From an uncultured Roseibium sp. (GTDB taxonomy: Bacteria > Pseudomonadota > Alphaproteobacteria > Rhizobiales > Stappiaceae): DNA of 64,000 nucleotides. Positions 16,133 to 24,344 of the stretch are shown piece by piece. The stretch lies in assembly GCF_947494555.1 (NCBI RefSeq), contig NZ_CANLVF010000001.1:744001-808000 (forward strand), read 5' to 3'. The notes under the pieces were generated by a model that was not told where the DNA came from, ran no database searches, and was given only the letters and a program-made list of their open reading frames with translations. Positions within the stretch are counted from its first letter, which is position 1. Every line of letters starts with the position of its first letter. A program made the position numbers and the translations under genes.

Positions 16133-16863
16133 TTCACTGTTCTCCGGAAAACGATATCGCCTTTTCTAACGACTGATTGTTGTGGGAAAGTGTCGCTGAG
16201 CTTTCAGTTGCGTGACATCGCCACGGTCATTTCGCTTCGGATCTTCGCAGCGGGGGAGGATTTCATGCTGCACTGCATTATCAAATGGTCGAATAAGCAG
16301 TATCCGACGAGGTTCGCAATCTCCGCGCCAAACTGTCCAAGAGCATCCGGGGGATCTGGGAAATTGAAGAAGACCGCGAAAAAATCGCAGAATTCTGCGT
16401 TTTTTTGATCGTATACCTAAGTATTAATCCCTCGGAATAATAGTGTAGATACGTATCCTTATACCTAAGTAGCGTAATTCGTAAGTAGTGTTGAGCCTCT
16501 GCTAAGTGCTGCTAGGGTCCCGGCTGCAGTTCTGATCATTTTCAGTCTCGATCTGAAATAGTTGTTCTCAAGTCATCGTGTGCCTTGGTGAGGCAGGCAT
16601 CGCGGTGGATTGCGTCAACCGGGGAAAGTCGTGCCGTTTTGTCTTTGGAAAAACAATGCGCGCAATGGCGTGGTGTTCATCGCGTGCGGCACCGGTCTGA
16701 ACTGTAACTTCAACACTCAGCCTCGCAGTCACTTCCCGTGTGCTCCGTTTGTGCGTCGCGGGAACAGGCCTTTCTACAAAGGGCTGGTCAATGGCCAGGA
16801 AATACCGGAGCCGCAAGGCGTCGCGAATTTCCAGAAGCAACAGGACTATGTGGAGGAGACGAC
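16133..16863. other. Long leader/intergenic region before the symporter operon
   Basis: About 730 bp without a supported gene. The first part must hold the promoter of the phytase-like gene on the minus strand. Bases 16400-16480 are AT-rich and hold the direct repeats listed separately. Between them and the first gene lie about 390 bp that would form a long 5' leader; I see no known riboswitch fold. Confidence 0.4.
16412..16471 (+). promoter_or_regulatory. Pair of 12-bp direct repeats, likely activator sites
   Basis: TATACCTAAGTA occurs at 16412-16423 and again at 16460-16471, with start points 48 bp apart. Each copy contains a TAC-N4-GTA inverted core, the kind of half-symmetric site bound by LuxR-type response regulators. 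A partial further copy (CGTAAGTAG) follows at about 16480. Regulation of the symporter operon by such a factor is inferred. Confidence 0.45.
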
Positions 16864-17124
16864 ATGTCCGAAAAACCATCCAACAATGGATACTGGTCCG
16901 CAAACATGCGGATCATATCGATCAGCCTCGTGATCTGGGCGCTGGTGTCGTTCGGGTTCGGCATCCTGCTGCGCCCGCTTTTGAGCGGGATTTCGGTCGG
17001 AGGTACCGATCTCGGATTCTGGTTCGCGCAGCAAGGCTCGATCCTGGTCTTTCTCGCAATCATCTTCTTCTACGCGTTCTGGATGAACAGGGTCGACCGT
17101 GAACACGGCGTCGACGAAGAATAG
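16864..17124 (+). CDS. DUF4212 small subunit of a sodium:solute symporter
   Basis: This 86-aa membrane protein has two transmembrane helices (about residues 20-42 and 52-75) and the family sequence YWSANMRII near the start plus WMNRVDREHG at the end. DUF4212 proteins are encoded directly upstream of SSS-family symporters and are thought to act as a small partner subunit. GGAGGAGA sits just before ATG 16864, which fixes the start. The symporter gene begins 14 bp after its stop. Confidence 0.88.
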   Translation: MSEKPSNNGYWSANMRIISISLVIWALVSFGFGILLRPLLSGISVGGTDLGFWFAQQGSILVFLAIIFFYAFWMNRVDREHGVDEE

Positions 17125-17138
17125 GGGCCCCTGGCAAG

Positions 17139-18926
17139 ATGGATCAGTTTACAATCAATCTGCTGTTTGTGGGTGGCTCGTTCGCGCTCTACATCGGCAT
17201 CGCAGTCTGGGCCCGGGCAGGTTCGACATCCGAGTTTTACGCCGCCGGACGCGGGGTGCATCCGGTCACCAACGGCATGGCAACGGCCGCCGACTGGATG
17301 TCGGCAGCGTCCTTCATTTCCATGGCAGGCCTGATCGCCTTCACCGGCTATGACAACAGCTCATTTCTGATGGGCTGGACTGGTGGCTACGTGTTGCTGG
17401 CGCTGTTGCTTGCGCCTTACTTGCGCAAATTCGGCAAGTTTACTGTCTCCGAATTCATCGGTGACCGGTTCTACAGCCAGACGGCCCGGATCGTCGCCGT
17501 GGTCTGCCTGATCGTGGCCTCGACGACCTATGTGATCGGTCAGATGACCGGGGTCGGCGTCGCCTTCGGCCGCTTCCTGGAAGTGGACAATACGACCGGC
17601 CTCCTGATCGGTGCCTGTGTCGTCTTCGCCTATGCCGTTTTCGGCGGCATGAAAGGCGTGACCTATACGCAAGTTGCACAGTACGTGGTTCTCATCACCG
17701 CCTACACGATCCCGGCAATCTTCATCTCTCTTCAGTTGACGGGCAACCCGATTCCCGGACTGGGTCTCTTCGGCAACGATGTCGCCAGCAGTGTGCCGCT
17801 TCTGACCAAACTGGACCAGGTGGTGACGGAACTCGGCTTCAACTCCTATACGGCCCACCATTCCAACACGCTGAACATGGTTCTGTTCACGCTCTCGCTG
17901 ATGATCGGCACGGCGGGCCTGCCGCACGTGATCATGCGGTTCTTCACGGTTCCCAAGGTTTCCGACGCCCGCTGGTCAGCTGGTTGGACCCTGGTTTTCA
18001 TCGCCCTGCTTTATCTCACGGCTCCTGCAGTCGGTGCGATGGCGCGGCTCAACATCACGGAAATGATGTGGCCGAACGGCGGGATCAATGGCGGTGCTGT
18101 CGCAGTTAAGACCATTGCCGAAGATCCAAAATACGATTGGATGGATACCTGGCAGAAAACCGGTCTTCTTGATTGGGAAGACAAGAACGGCGACGGCAAG
18201 ATCCAGTACTACAACGATCAGAATGCGGAGCTGCAGGCCGTTGCGGAAGAAAAGGGCTGGGTCGGCAACGAGCTGACAAAGTTCAACCGCGATATTCTTG
18301 TCCTGGCGAACCCGGAGATCGCAAACCTGCCAAGCTGGGTCATCGGCCTGGTCGCAGCCGGCGGTCTTGCCGCAGCGCTCTCGACGGCGGCAGGTCTTCT
18401 GCTCGCGATTTCATCGGCGGTCAGTCACGACCTGATCAAGGGAGCGTTCAATCCGCAAATATCGGAGAAAGGCGAACTCCTGTCGGCGCGTGTCGCGATG
18501 GCGGTTGCGATTGTTGTGGCAACCTATCTGGGGCTCAATCCGCCCGGGTTTGCAGCACAAACGGTGGCACTCGCGTTCGGGCTTGCGGCGGCCTCGATCT
18601 TCCCGGCGCTGATGATGGGGATCTTCTCCACACGCATCAACAACACCGGTGCCGTGGCCGGCATGCTGGCGGGTCTGATCGTGACGCTCGTCTACATCTT
18701 CCTGCACAAGGGCTGGTTCTTCATTCCGGGAACCAACACGTTCACCGATGCAGATCCTCTGCTTGGCCCGATCAAGTCGACATCGTTCGGCGCCATCGGT
18801 GCAGCTGTCAACTTCGCCATCGCCTATGTTGTTTCCGGCATGACCAAGGAAACGCCCGAGGCGATCAAGGAGCTGGTGGAAAGCGTGCGCATTCCCCGCG
18901 GCGCCAGCGTCGCGCAGGACCACTGA
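17139..18926 (+). CDS. SSS-family sodium:solute symporter (VC_2705/ActP-like)
   Basis: This 595-aa integral membrane protein has about 13 transmembrane helices. Family sequences include STSEFYAAGRGVHPVTNGMA, GVTYTQVAQYVVL and AAALSTAAGLLLAISSAVSHDL. The type usually moves short-chain carboxylates such as acetate, pyruvate or lactate with sodium. An extra loop of about 70 residues (330-400) contains DKNGDGKIQYYND at 348-360, which resembles an EF-hand calcium loop. With DUF4212, DUF294 and DnaQ-like genes it forms the operon seen in many proteobacteria around acetate-type permeases. The substrate is inferred from the family. Confidence 0.88.
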   Translation: MDQFTINLLFVGGSFALYIGIAVWARAGSTSEFYAAGRGVHPVTNGMATAADWMSAASFISMAGLIAFTGYDNSSFLMGWTGGYVLLALLLAPYLRKFGKFTVSEFIGDRFYSQTARIVAVVCLIVASTTYVIGQMTGVGVAFGRFLEVDNTTGLLIGACVVFAYAVFGGMKGVTYTQVAQYVVLITAYTIPAIFISLQLTGNPIPGLGLFGNDVASSVPLLTKLDQVVTELGFNSYTAHHSNTLNMVLFTLSLMIGTAGLPHVIMRFFTVPKVSDARWSAGWTLVFIALLYLTAPAVGAMARLNITEMMWPNGGINGGAVAVKTIAEDPKYDWMDTWQKTGLLDWEDKNGDGKIQYYNDQNAELQAVAEEKGWVGNELTKFNRDILVLANPEIANLPSWVIGLVAAGGLAAALSTAAGLLLAISSAVSHDLIKGAFNPQISEKGELLSARVAMAVAIVVATYLGLNPPGFAAQTVALAFGLAAASIFPALMMGIFSTRINNTGAVAGMLAGLIVTLVYIFLHKGWFFIPGTNTFTDADPLLGPIKSTSFGAIGAAVNFAIAYVVSGMTKETPEAIKELVESVRIPRGASVAQDH

Positions 18927-19034
18927 TACGTGTGCGGGCGGCTGGTCTCCAGCCGTCCGCCAAGCCTATGATCCGATCCTGTCCGGTTGTTTCAACGCCG
19001 GACAGGATTGTCCGTTCAATTCGAGGCTGTCGAA

Positions 19035-20864
19035 ATGTCACTGAGCATCGACCAGATATTGAGATTTCTTAAGTCTCTGCACCCTTATGACGCGTTGTCT
19101 CATGAGGTACAGGAAAGGCTTGCGGCCCGATTTGAAATCCAAAAGGCCGAAGCCGGGACCCACATCTACAAGTTCGGTGACCAACTGCCCGGCCTGTTTG
19201 TTGTTTACGAGGGATCGGTGAAGATCCGGGACGAAAACAGCGTTATCGTCAGCCACCTCGTTCATCGAAACACGTTCGGCGAACGGGGCCTGTTGAAAGA
19301 CGGGACCGCCGCCACCTCGGCCCAGGCGGATGAAGCTTCTATCCTTCTTGTACTGCCGCCGACTGAATTTCGGAGGCTCATGGACGAACACCAGGCGTTT
19401 TCGAGGTTCTTTGAACGCGCCCGCAAATCAGCGACGCGCGGCCGGGATCTCGCGACCAGCAGCGCTGAAACCCTTATGGCGAGAAATCCGATTACCTGCC
19501 TCCCCGACACGACCGTACAAGAAGCAGCCCGGGTCATGCGGGACAGGCACATCTCATCGCTGTGCGTCACGGATCCGGACGAAACACTGCTTGGGATTGC
19601 GACCACCCGGGATCTTGCCGGGAAAGTGCTGGCCGAAGGACGGTCAGTGGCAACTCCCGTTTCGGAAATCATGACCAGCAAACTGTTGACGTTGCCACGA
19701 TCGGCCATCGGAACGGATGTTCTTCATTTGATGATGGAAAAGCGGATCGGTCATGTTCCAATTGTTGAAGGGCAACGCCTTGTCGGGATAGTGACCCAGA
19801 CGGACCTGACGCGTTTCCAGGCCGTCAGCTCCGCCGATATGGTTGGACAGATCACGCGGGCAAAAACTGCTGAAGAGATGGCAGCAGTAACCGCTCATAT
19901 TCCACAACTCCTCCTGCAACTGGTCGCGGCGGGCAGCCCACACGAAGTGGTGACGCGCCTCATCACCGATATTGCCGACACTGCGACGCGGCGCCTTTTG
20001 AGCCTGGCAGAGGAAAAGCTCGGGCCGTCACCTGTGCCTTATCTGTGGCTCGCCTGCGGGTCACAGGGGCGCCAGGAACAGACCGGAGTGAGCGACCAGG
20101 ACAATTGCCTGTTTCTTGACGATGCCGTGAGCGAGCAGGACAGGGACGGGTACTTTGCGGACCTGGCTGCCTTCGTCTGCACGGGTCTCAATACGTGTGG
20201 TTACGTCTTTTGCCCGGGTGACATGATGGCGACGAACCCGCGCTGGCGCCAACCGGTGCATGTCTGGCAGGAATATTTTCGCGGCTGGATAGAAAAGCCG
20301 GACCCGGAAGCCCAGATGCTGAGCTCCGTGATGTTCGATCTCCGTCCGATCGGGGGGCATGCTCAACTGTATGCCTCAACGCAGGAGGGAACGCTGAAGG
20401 CGGCGGCTGCAAATTCGATATTCGTTGCCCACATGGTGAGCAATTCTCTGAAACACAATCCGCCGTTGAACCTGCTCAGGGGGCTGGCGACGATCCGGTC
20501 CGGAGAGCACAAGAATTCGGTTGATATGAAGCTCAACGGGGTCGTGCCGATTGTCGATCTTGCCCGAATTTATGCGTTGCAGGGCCAGATTACAGGCGTG
20601 AACACAAAAATGCGCCTTCTTGAAGCGCGCGCGAATGGCCAGCTCAGCCAATCCGGCGGCAGCGATCTGCTCGACGCCTATGACCTCATTGCCGAAACCA
20701 GGCTGTTGCATCAGGCCGGTCTGATCAAGCTGGGGCAGAAACCGGACAATTTCCTGCAGCCGTCAACCCTTTCGGATTTTGAGCGAAGTCATTTGCGGGA
20801 TGCGTTTGTTGTGGTCAAGACAATGCAATCATCAATCGGACACGGACGGGGCATGCTGGGGTAG
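19035..20864 (+). CDS. cNMP-binding/CBS/DUF294 nucleotidyltransferase-like signalling protein
   Basis: This is a soluble protein of about 609 aa in four parts. Residues 1-125 form a cyclic-nucleotide-binding domain (YKFGDQLPGLFVVYEGSVKI, then FGERGLL). Residues 145-270 hold two CBS repeats (MARNPITCLPDTTVQEAARV; LVGIVTQTDLTRF). Residues 330-440 are a GlnD/MNT-type nucleotidyltransferase core (CGSQGRQEQTGVSDQDN), and the rest is the DUF294 C-terminal helical domain. I start it at ATG 19035 because the upstream 16 residues look non-coding. It probably senses nucleotides and modifies or regulates the adjacent symporter or its regulator. Confidence 0.85.
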   Translation: MSLSIDQILRFLKSLHPYDALSHEVQERLAARFEIQKAEAGTHIYKFGDQLPGLFVVYEGSVKIRDENSVIVSHLVHRNTFGERGLLKDGTAATSAQADEASILLVLPPTEFRRLMDEHQAFSRFFERARKSATRGRDLATSSAETLMARNPITCLPDTTVQEAARVMRDRHISSLCVTDPDETLLGIATTRDLAGKVLAEGRSVATPVSEIMTSKLLTLPRSAIGTDVLHLMMEKRIGHVPIVEGQRLVGIVTQTDLTRFQAVSSADMVGQITRAKTAEEMAAVTAHIPQLLLQLVAAGSPHEVVTRLITDIADTATRRLLSLAEEKLGPSPVPYLWLACGSQGRQEQTGVSDQDNCLFLDDAVSEQDRDGYFADLAAFVCTGLNTCGYVFCPGDMMATNPRWRQPVHVWQEYFRGWIEKPDPEAQMLSSVMFDLRPIGGHAQLYASTQEGTLKAAAANSIFVAHMVSNSLKHNPPLNLLRGLATIRSGEHKNSVDMKLNGVVPIVDLARIYALQGQITGVNTKMRLLEARANGQLSQSGGSDLLDAYDLIAETRLLHQAGLIKLGQKPDNFLQPSTLSDFERSHLRDAFVVVKTMQSSIGHGRGMLG

Positions 20865-20922
20865 CTGGAAACTTCAAGAGCAAACCGTTCAATGAAGACC
20901 GGAGCTTTGGTGGGAGGAAGAC

Positions 20923-21444
20923 ATGTTTGTCGAGTTGATCGCGGCTTTTGTCGCCGGCATTGCGGCTGCAGGTGTCGTCATGTTGGTCAACAGATTTCTC
21001 GGAGGACGCCTGCCGCGCTGGTTCGCACCTGTTGCTGCCGGCGCTGCGATGATCGCCACGACAATCGCCAACGAGTATGGGTGGTTCTCGCGGACGAAGG
21101 ATGCCTTGCCTGACGGGATTGTCGTCGCTCAGACGATTGAAAACAAAGCGATCTACAGGCCATGGACCTACGTGGAGCCGTTTGTCGAACGATTTGTAGC
21201 TGTCGATGTCAGATCCATTCGCTCGCATCCGGACCGACCGGATGAAAAACTTGGAGAAACCTATTTCTTTGGCCGCTGGTCTCCGGTGAGCAAGATAAAT
21301 GTCATTGCCGATTGTGCCGGTAACCGGCGAGCCGCGCTCACGGACGGGATTTCCTTTGAAAGCGACGGCGCGGTGGCCGGTGCAGAGTGGATCGACGTAC
21401 CGTCCGGTGACCCGATCGTTTCGACCATCTGCGGAGTGGAATGA
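20923..21444 (+). CDS. Small membrane-anchored protein, unknown function
   Basis: This 173-aa protein has one or two N-terminal transmembrane helices (about residues 4-25 and 34-50), then a globular part. The soluble region has two Cys residues (VIADCAGN and STICGVE) that could pair in the periplasm. I do not recognise the family. GGAGGAAG precedes the ATG, and its stop overlaps the start of the exonuclease-domain gene (ATGA), so it belongs to the symporter/DUF294 operon. Confidence 0.65.
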   Translation: MFVELIAAFVAGIAAAGVVMLVNRFLGGRLPRWFAPVAAGAAMIATTIANEYGWFSRTKDALPDGIVVAQTIENKAIYRPWTYVEPFVERFVAVDVRSIRSHPDRPDEKLGETYFFGRWSPVSKINVIADCAGNRRAALTDGISFESDGAVAGAEWIDVPSGDPIVSTICGVE

Positions 21445-22856
21445 TGTTGATGTCGCTCAGTCTGCGTCTGCGCACGTTTTTGATGTTCTTCGGGTCAGCT
21501 GCACTTTGTGCAGGACTGGTGGCCGTCTCACACTATTTTGCAATGAGCCGGCTGGAGGACGGCAATGAAGGATCGGCGTTTCTGATATCCGCGGTCTTGT
21601 CCGGATTTGCGATCCTTGCTGTTACCACTCAGGTCTGGTTTCTCTTTGACGAGAATGTCGCTAAACCGATCGAACGCCTTGCTGCGACCATAAGGACACG
21701 CGCCCATGCCGGTGTCGATGCGCTGGTCGATCTGCATGACGCACGCTTCCTCGGTGACCTGGGCCCTGCCGTTGAGGCTGTGACCGGGAAACTCACGCAG
21801 GTTTCGACACAGACGGATGACGTCGTCGCCACCGAAACGGCCCGGCTTATGGCGGAAAAAGCGCATCTGGCAATGCTCCTGACCGAGATCCCTGTTGCCA
21901 TCATCCTTGTCAGTCCCAATCACAGGATCATGCTCTATGACGGTCAGGCCGCGGACGTTCTTGGCCAGGTCCATGTCCCCCGCCTGAGCGCGTCTGTGTT
22001 TGAGTATTTCAACGAGGCTGAACTTCGTGCGGCGCAAGAGCAGCTTTCTGCGACGAGATCCGAAGTGCTGGCAAAAGTGCAATGCAGCCAGGGAAACCTG
22101 CGCTTTGAATTGCGTGTCAAGAAACTGAAGCAGGTGCCCGGCTACATGATTCTCGTAGACGGCACCAAGGCGCGTATCGCGCCCGACGCCGAACGGCCGC
22201 TGATTTACGACTTCGATCTCACCGAACAGGACGCGGAATATGCACTTGAGGACAGGCCGCTTGAAGATCTGAGTTTCGTTGTTTTCGATACCGAGACGAC
22301 TGGATTGATGCCGAACAAGGATGAGATTGTCCAGATCGGCGCCGTACGTGTCGTTAAGGGCAGGATCTTAGCGGGTGAGCGGGTCGACCAGCTGGTTAAT
22401 CCAGGACGTCCCATACCGCCTGCCTCAACGAAGGTACATAAGATTACGGACGAGATGGTTGCCGAGGCGCCGGATGCAGGGGCAGCCGTTACACGGTTTC
22501 ACGGGTTTGCGCGCGATTGCGTCATGGTTGCTCACAATGCGCCGTTCGATATGGCTTTCCTGAACCGTCATGGCCGGATATGCGGGCTGGAATGGGATCA
22601 TCCAATGTTGGATACGGTCCTCCTGTCAGCCGTTTTGTTCGGCGATACGGAAGAGCATTCTCTTGATGCCCTGTGCAAACGTCTCGACATCAAGATTGAC
22701 CCGGAGCAACGGCACACGGCGTTGGGGGACGCGCAGGCTACGGCAGAAGCTCTTTGCAAGATGCTCCCGATCCTGTCCTCCCGCGGTTACACAACCTTCG
22801 GCGACGTCATAAGACAGACCCGCAAGCATGGCAGGTTGCTCAAGGATCTCAACTGA
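21441..22856 (+). CDS. Membrane-anchored PAS plus DnaQ-like 3'-5' exonuclease protein
   Basis: This 471-aa protein has two N-terminal transmembrane helices (about 11-32 and 46-68), a HAMP-like/coiled linker (70-145), a PAS-like domain (about 147-245, TEIPVAIILVSPNHRIMLYD) and a C-terminal DEDDh exonuclease (about 278-465). The catalytic motifs are intact: DTETTGL with Asp283 and Glu285, HNAPFDMAFLNRHG, and the ExoIII HTALGDAQATAEAL. The domain order suggests a signal-linked nuclease or nucleotide hydrolase. It ends the operon started by DUF4212. Confidence 0.82.
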   Translation: MMLMSLSLRLRTFLMFFGSAALCAGLVAVSHYFAMSRLEDGNEGSAFLISAVLSGFAILAVTTQVWFLFDENVAKPIERLAATIRTRAHAGVDALVDLHDARFLGDLGPAVEAVTGKLTQVSTQTDDVVATETARLMAEKAHLAMLLTEIPVAIILVSPNHRIMLYDGQAADVLGQVHVPRLSASVFEYFNEAELRAAQEQLSATRSEVLAKVQCSQGNLRFELRVKKLKQVPGYMILVDGTKARIAPDAERPLIYDFDLTEQDAEYALEDRPLEDLSFVVFDTETTGLMPNKDEIVQIGAVRVVKGRILAGERVDQLVNPGRPIPPASTKVHKITDEMVAEAPDAGAAVTRFHGFARDCVMVAHNAPFDMAFLNRHGRICGLEWDHPMLDTVLLSAVLFGDTEEHSLDALCKRLDIKIDPEQRHTALGDAQATAEALCKMLPILSSRGYTTFGDVIRQTRKHGRLLKDLN

Positions 22857-22880
22857 CCGGCGGATGCGAGCAGAAGCTAC

Positions 22881-24137
22881 CTAGTCGAACACATGGCCAT
22901 GCTGGTATCGCTCATCCTTGCCCGCCGCCTCGGTCAGCGCTGCAACATTGGACTTGGTGAAGAAGCCGTCAAAGGCCTTACAACGTTCGATGTATTCAGT
23001 GATCAGCAGCGTGTGCTGCGAATGCTTGGAAAAGATCTGTTTCAGATCCGGTGAATCTTTGCACTCCCCGACGACATGCGCCAGGAACGGGATGCCCTGA
23101 TCGCCCAGGATTCCAACCACATAGTCGACATTTTTCTGACCGGATGCATGGTCACCGTCCAGAATCTCAACAGCCATATGATGCATCCGGCGCCCATAGT
23201 TGCGAACGAAGTTTTCCGTCGGCATCGGCAGGTTCTCGAAGGAATTGACGAAAGAGGGCGTGTTGTTCGCAGTGAAGACCTTTGCCGGTGACTTCTTGTC
23301 ATCACTGACGATCGGACACCTGTTGACGTTCGTCGAGGAGTTCATGTCCGAGATGTTGTAGGCACCCCAGAAGTAGTACGGCACCATCGTCTGGAACTCC
23401 AAGAGGGCGTCTTCGCGCTCCCCTGCTAGAATGCGCGTTGCCATGTGGTCATAGCCGAGCATCAATTCATCGAGGCCGTGTTGCTCGGAAAAGGCAATTC
23501 CCTGCTTGAGCAGCGCTTCTTCGCTGTCTGTCAGCTCAAGACGTTCGCCCAGGGCCAGACTTTCCGGATCGTTGAAATCGGCCCCGCTGTACCCGATCCT
23601 GTTGCCCGTAAAGTCGGAAGGGCTCGAAAACAGAACGCCGTTTGAGGTGTAGAATTCATTCTCGGTGTCGCCCGCATATTCAAATCGAATGCTCTGAGCC
23701 TCCAATGTGTCGCGAAGCGTGGAGGTGTCGGGACACTGGAAGATCTCCCCTACATAACGTGTATTCGGCTTGGGCCGGGACAGGGGATAGAGAACGTTGA
23801 GACGCCGGATATAGTCCTCAAATCCGTCAGACAGCGGTTCCATCAAAATGAGTGCCGGAAACTCCGGCTTGTTGTGCAATACATGGAACTTGTGCGTTTT
23901 GGAAACATAGCTCGAGTGATATCGATTGGGCGTCATACAGTGCAATTCGGCCATGGTTGCAACACCGTCGCCGGGTTCGACCTGGATAACAATGGCCTTC
24001 ATCTCACCGACGAGATCGTTGACGCCCGTTTCCTGCCTGCGGGCGTAGATCCTTGGGAGATACTCGCCGAAAAATTCCGAATTCTTCTTGTCCCCCTTGG
24101 GCTCGTATCGGGCATAGTCAAACGGGATCGCGTCCAT
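22881..24137 (-). CDS. Remote HPPD-like (VOC superfamily) protein
   Basis: This is a soluble protein of about 418 aa. No close family is evident, but the last 110 residues resemble the C-terminal domain of 4-hydroxyphenylpyruvate dioxygenase: RRMHHMAVEILDG in place of the metal-His strand, LGDQGIPFLAHV, then LKQIFSKHSQHTLLITEYIER with the Glu that ends the HPPD iron triad, and FTKSNVAALTEA where HPPD has GAGNF-ALF. The N-terminal half would then be the first VOC module. I prefer ATG 24137, preceded by AAGGA, over upstream ATGs at 24215 and 24188. It stands alone, convergent with the exonuclease gene. The reaction is unknown. Confidence 0.55.
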   Translation of the reverse strand: MDAIPFDYARYEPKGDKKNSEFFGEYLPRIYARRQETGVNDLVGEMKAIVIQVEPGDGVATMAELHCMTPNRYHSSYVSKTHKFHVLHNKPEFPALILMEPLSDGFEDYIRRLNVLYPLSRPKPNTRYVGEIFQCPDTSTLRDTLEAQSIRFEYAGDTENEFYTSNGVLFSSPSDFTGNRIGYSGADFNDPESLALGERLELTDSEEALLKQGIAFSEQHGLDELMLGYDHMATRILAGEREDALLEFQTMVPYYFWGAYNISDMNSSTNVNRCPIVSDDKKSPAKVFTANNTPSFVNSFENLPMPTENFVRNYGRRMHHMAVEILDGDHASGQKNVDYVVGILGDQGIPFLAHVVGECKDSPDLKQIFSKHSQHTLLITEYIERCKAFDGFFTKSNVAALTEAAGKDERYQHGHVFD

Positions 24138-24274
24138 GGCAGAGGTGTCCTTCAAATCAACGGAGACATTCAAACAGGCCAAATTCATTAGGCCGAAGAA
24201 GACGCTAGGCGTCAATCAGTTGCAACAACGTAATCGCTTGCGCGGTTTGATTGTGTCCTGAACGCAAGGCGGCA

Positions 24275-24304
24275 TAAAAAAGGGGAGCGGACATCCGCTC
24301 CCCC
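24275..24304 (-). terminator. Rho-independent terminator of the giant RTX gene
   Basis: A 10-bp perfect stem GGGGAGCGGA/TCCGCTCCCC with a two-base loop is followed on the minus strand by six T. It lies 40 bp after the stop of the 2181-codon gene. Confidence 0.85.
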
Positions 24305-24344
24305 TGCTTCGTTTGCTGGCCTGCCTCAGCCCATTGCCAAGCAA

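Noticed and set aside
16043-16408. 121-codon frame in the leader before the symporter operon
   Set aside because: It starts inside the phytase-like gene on the other strand and has no ribosome site.
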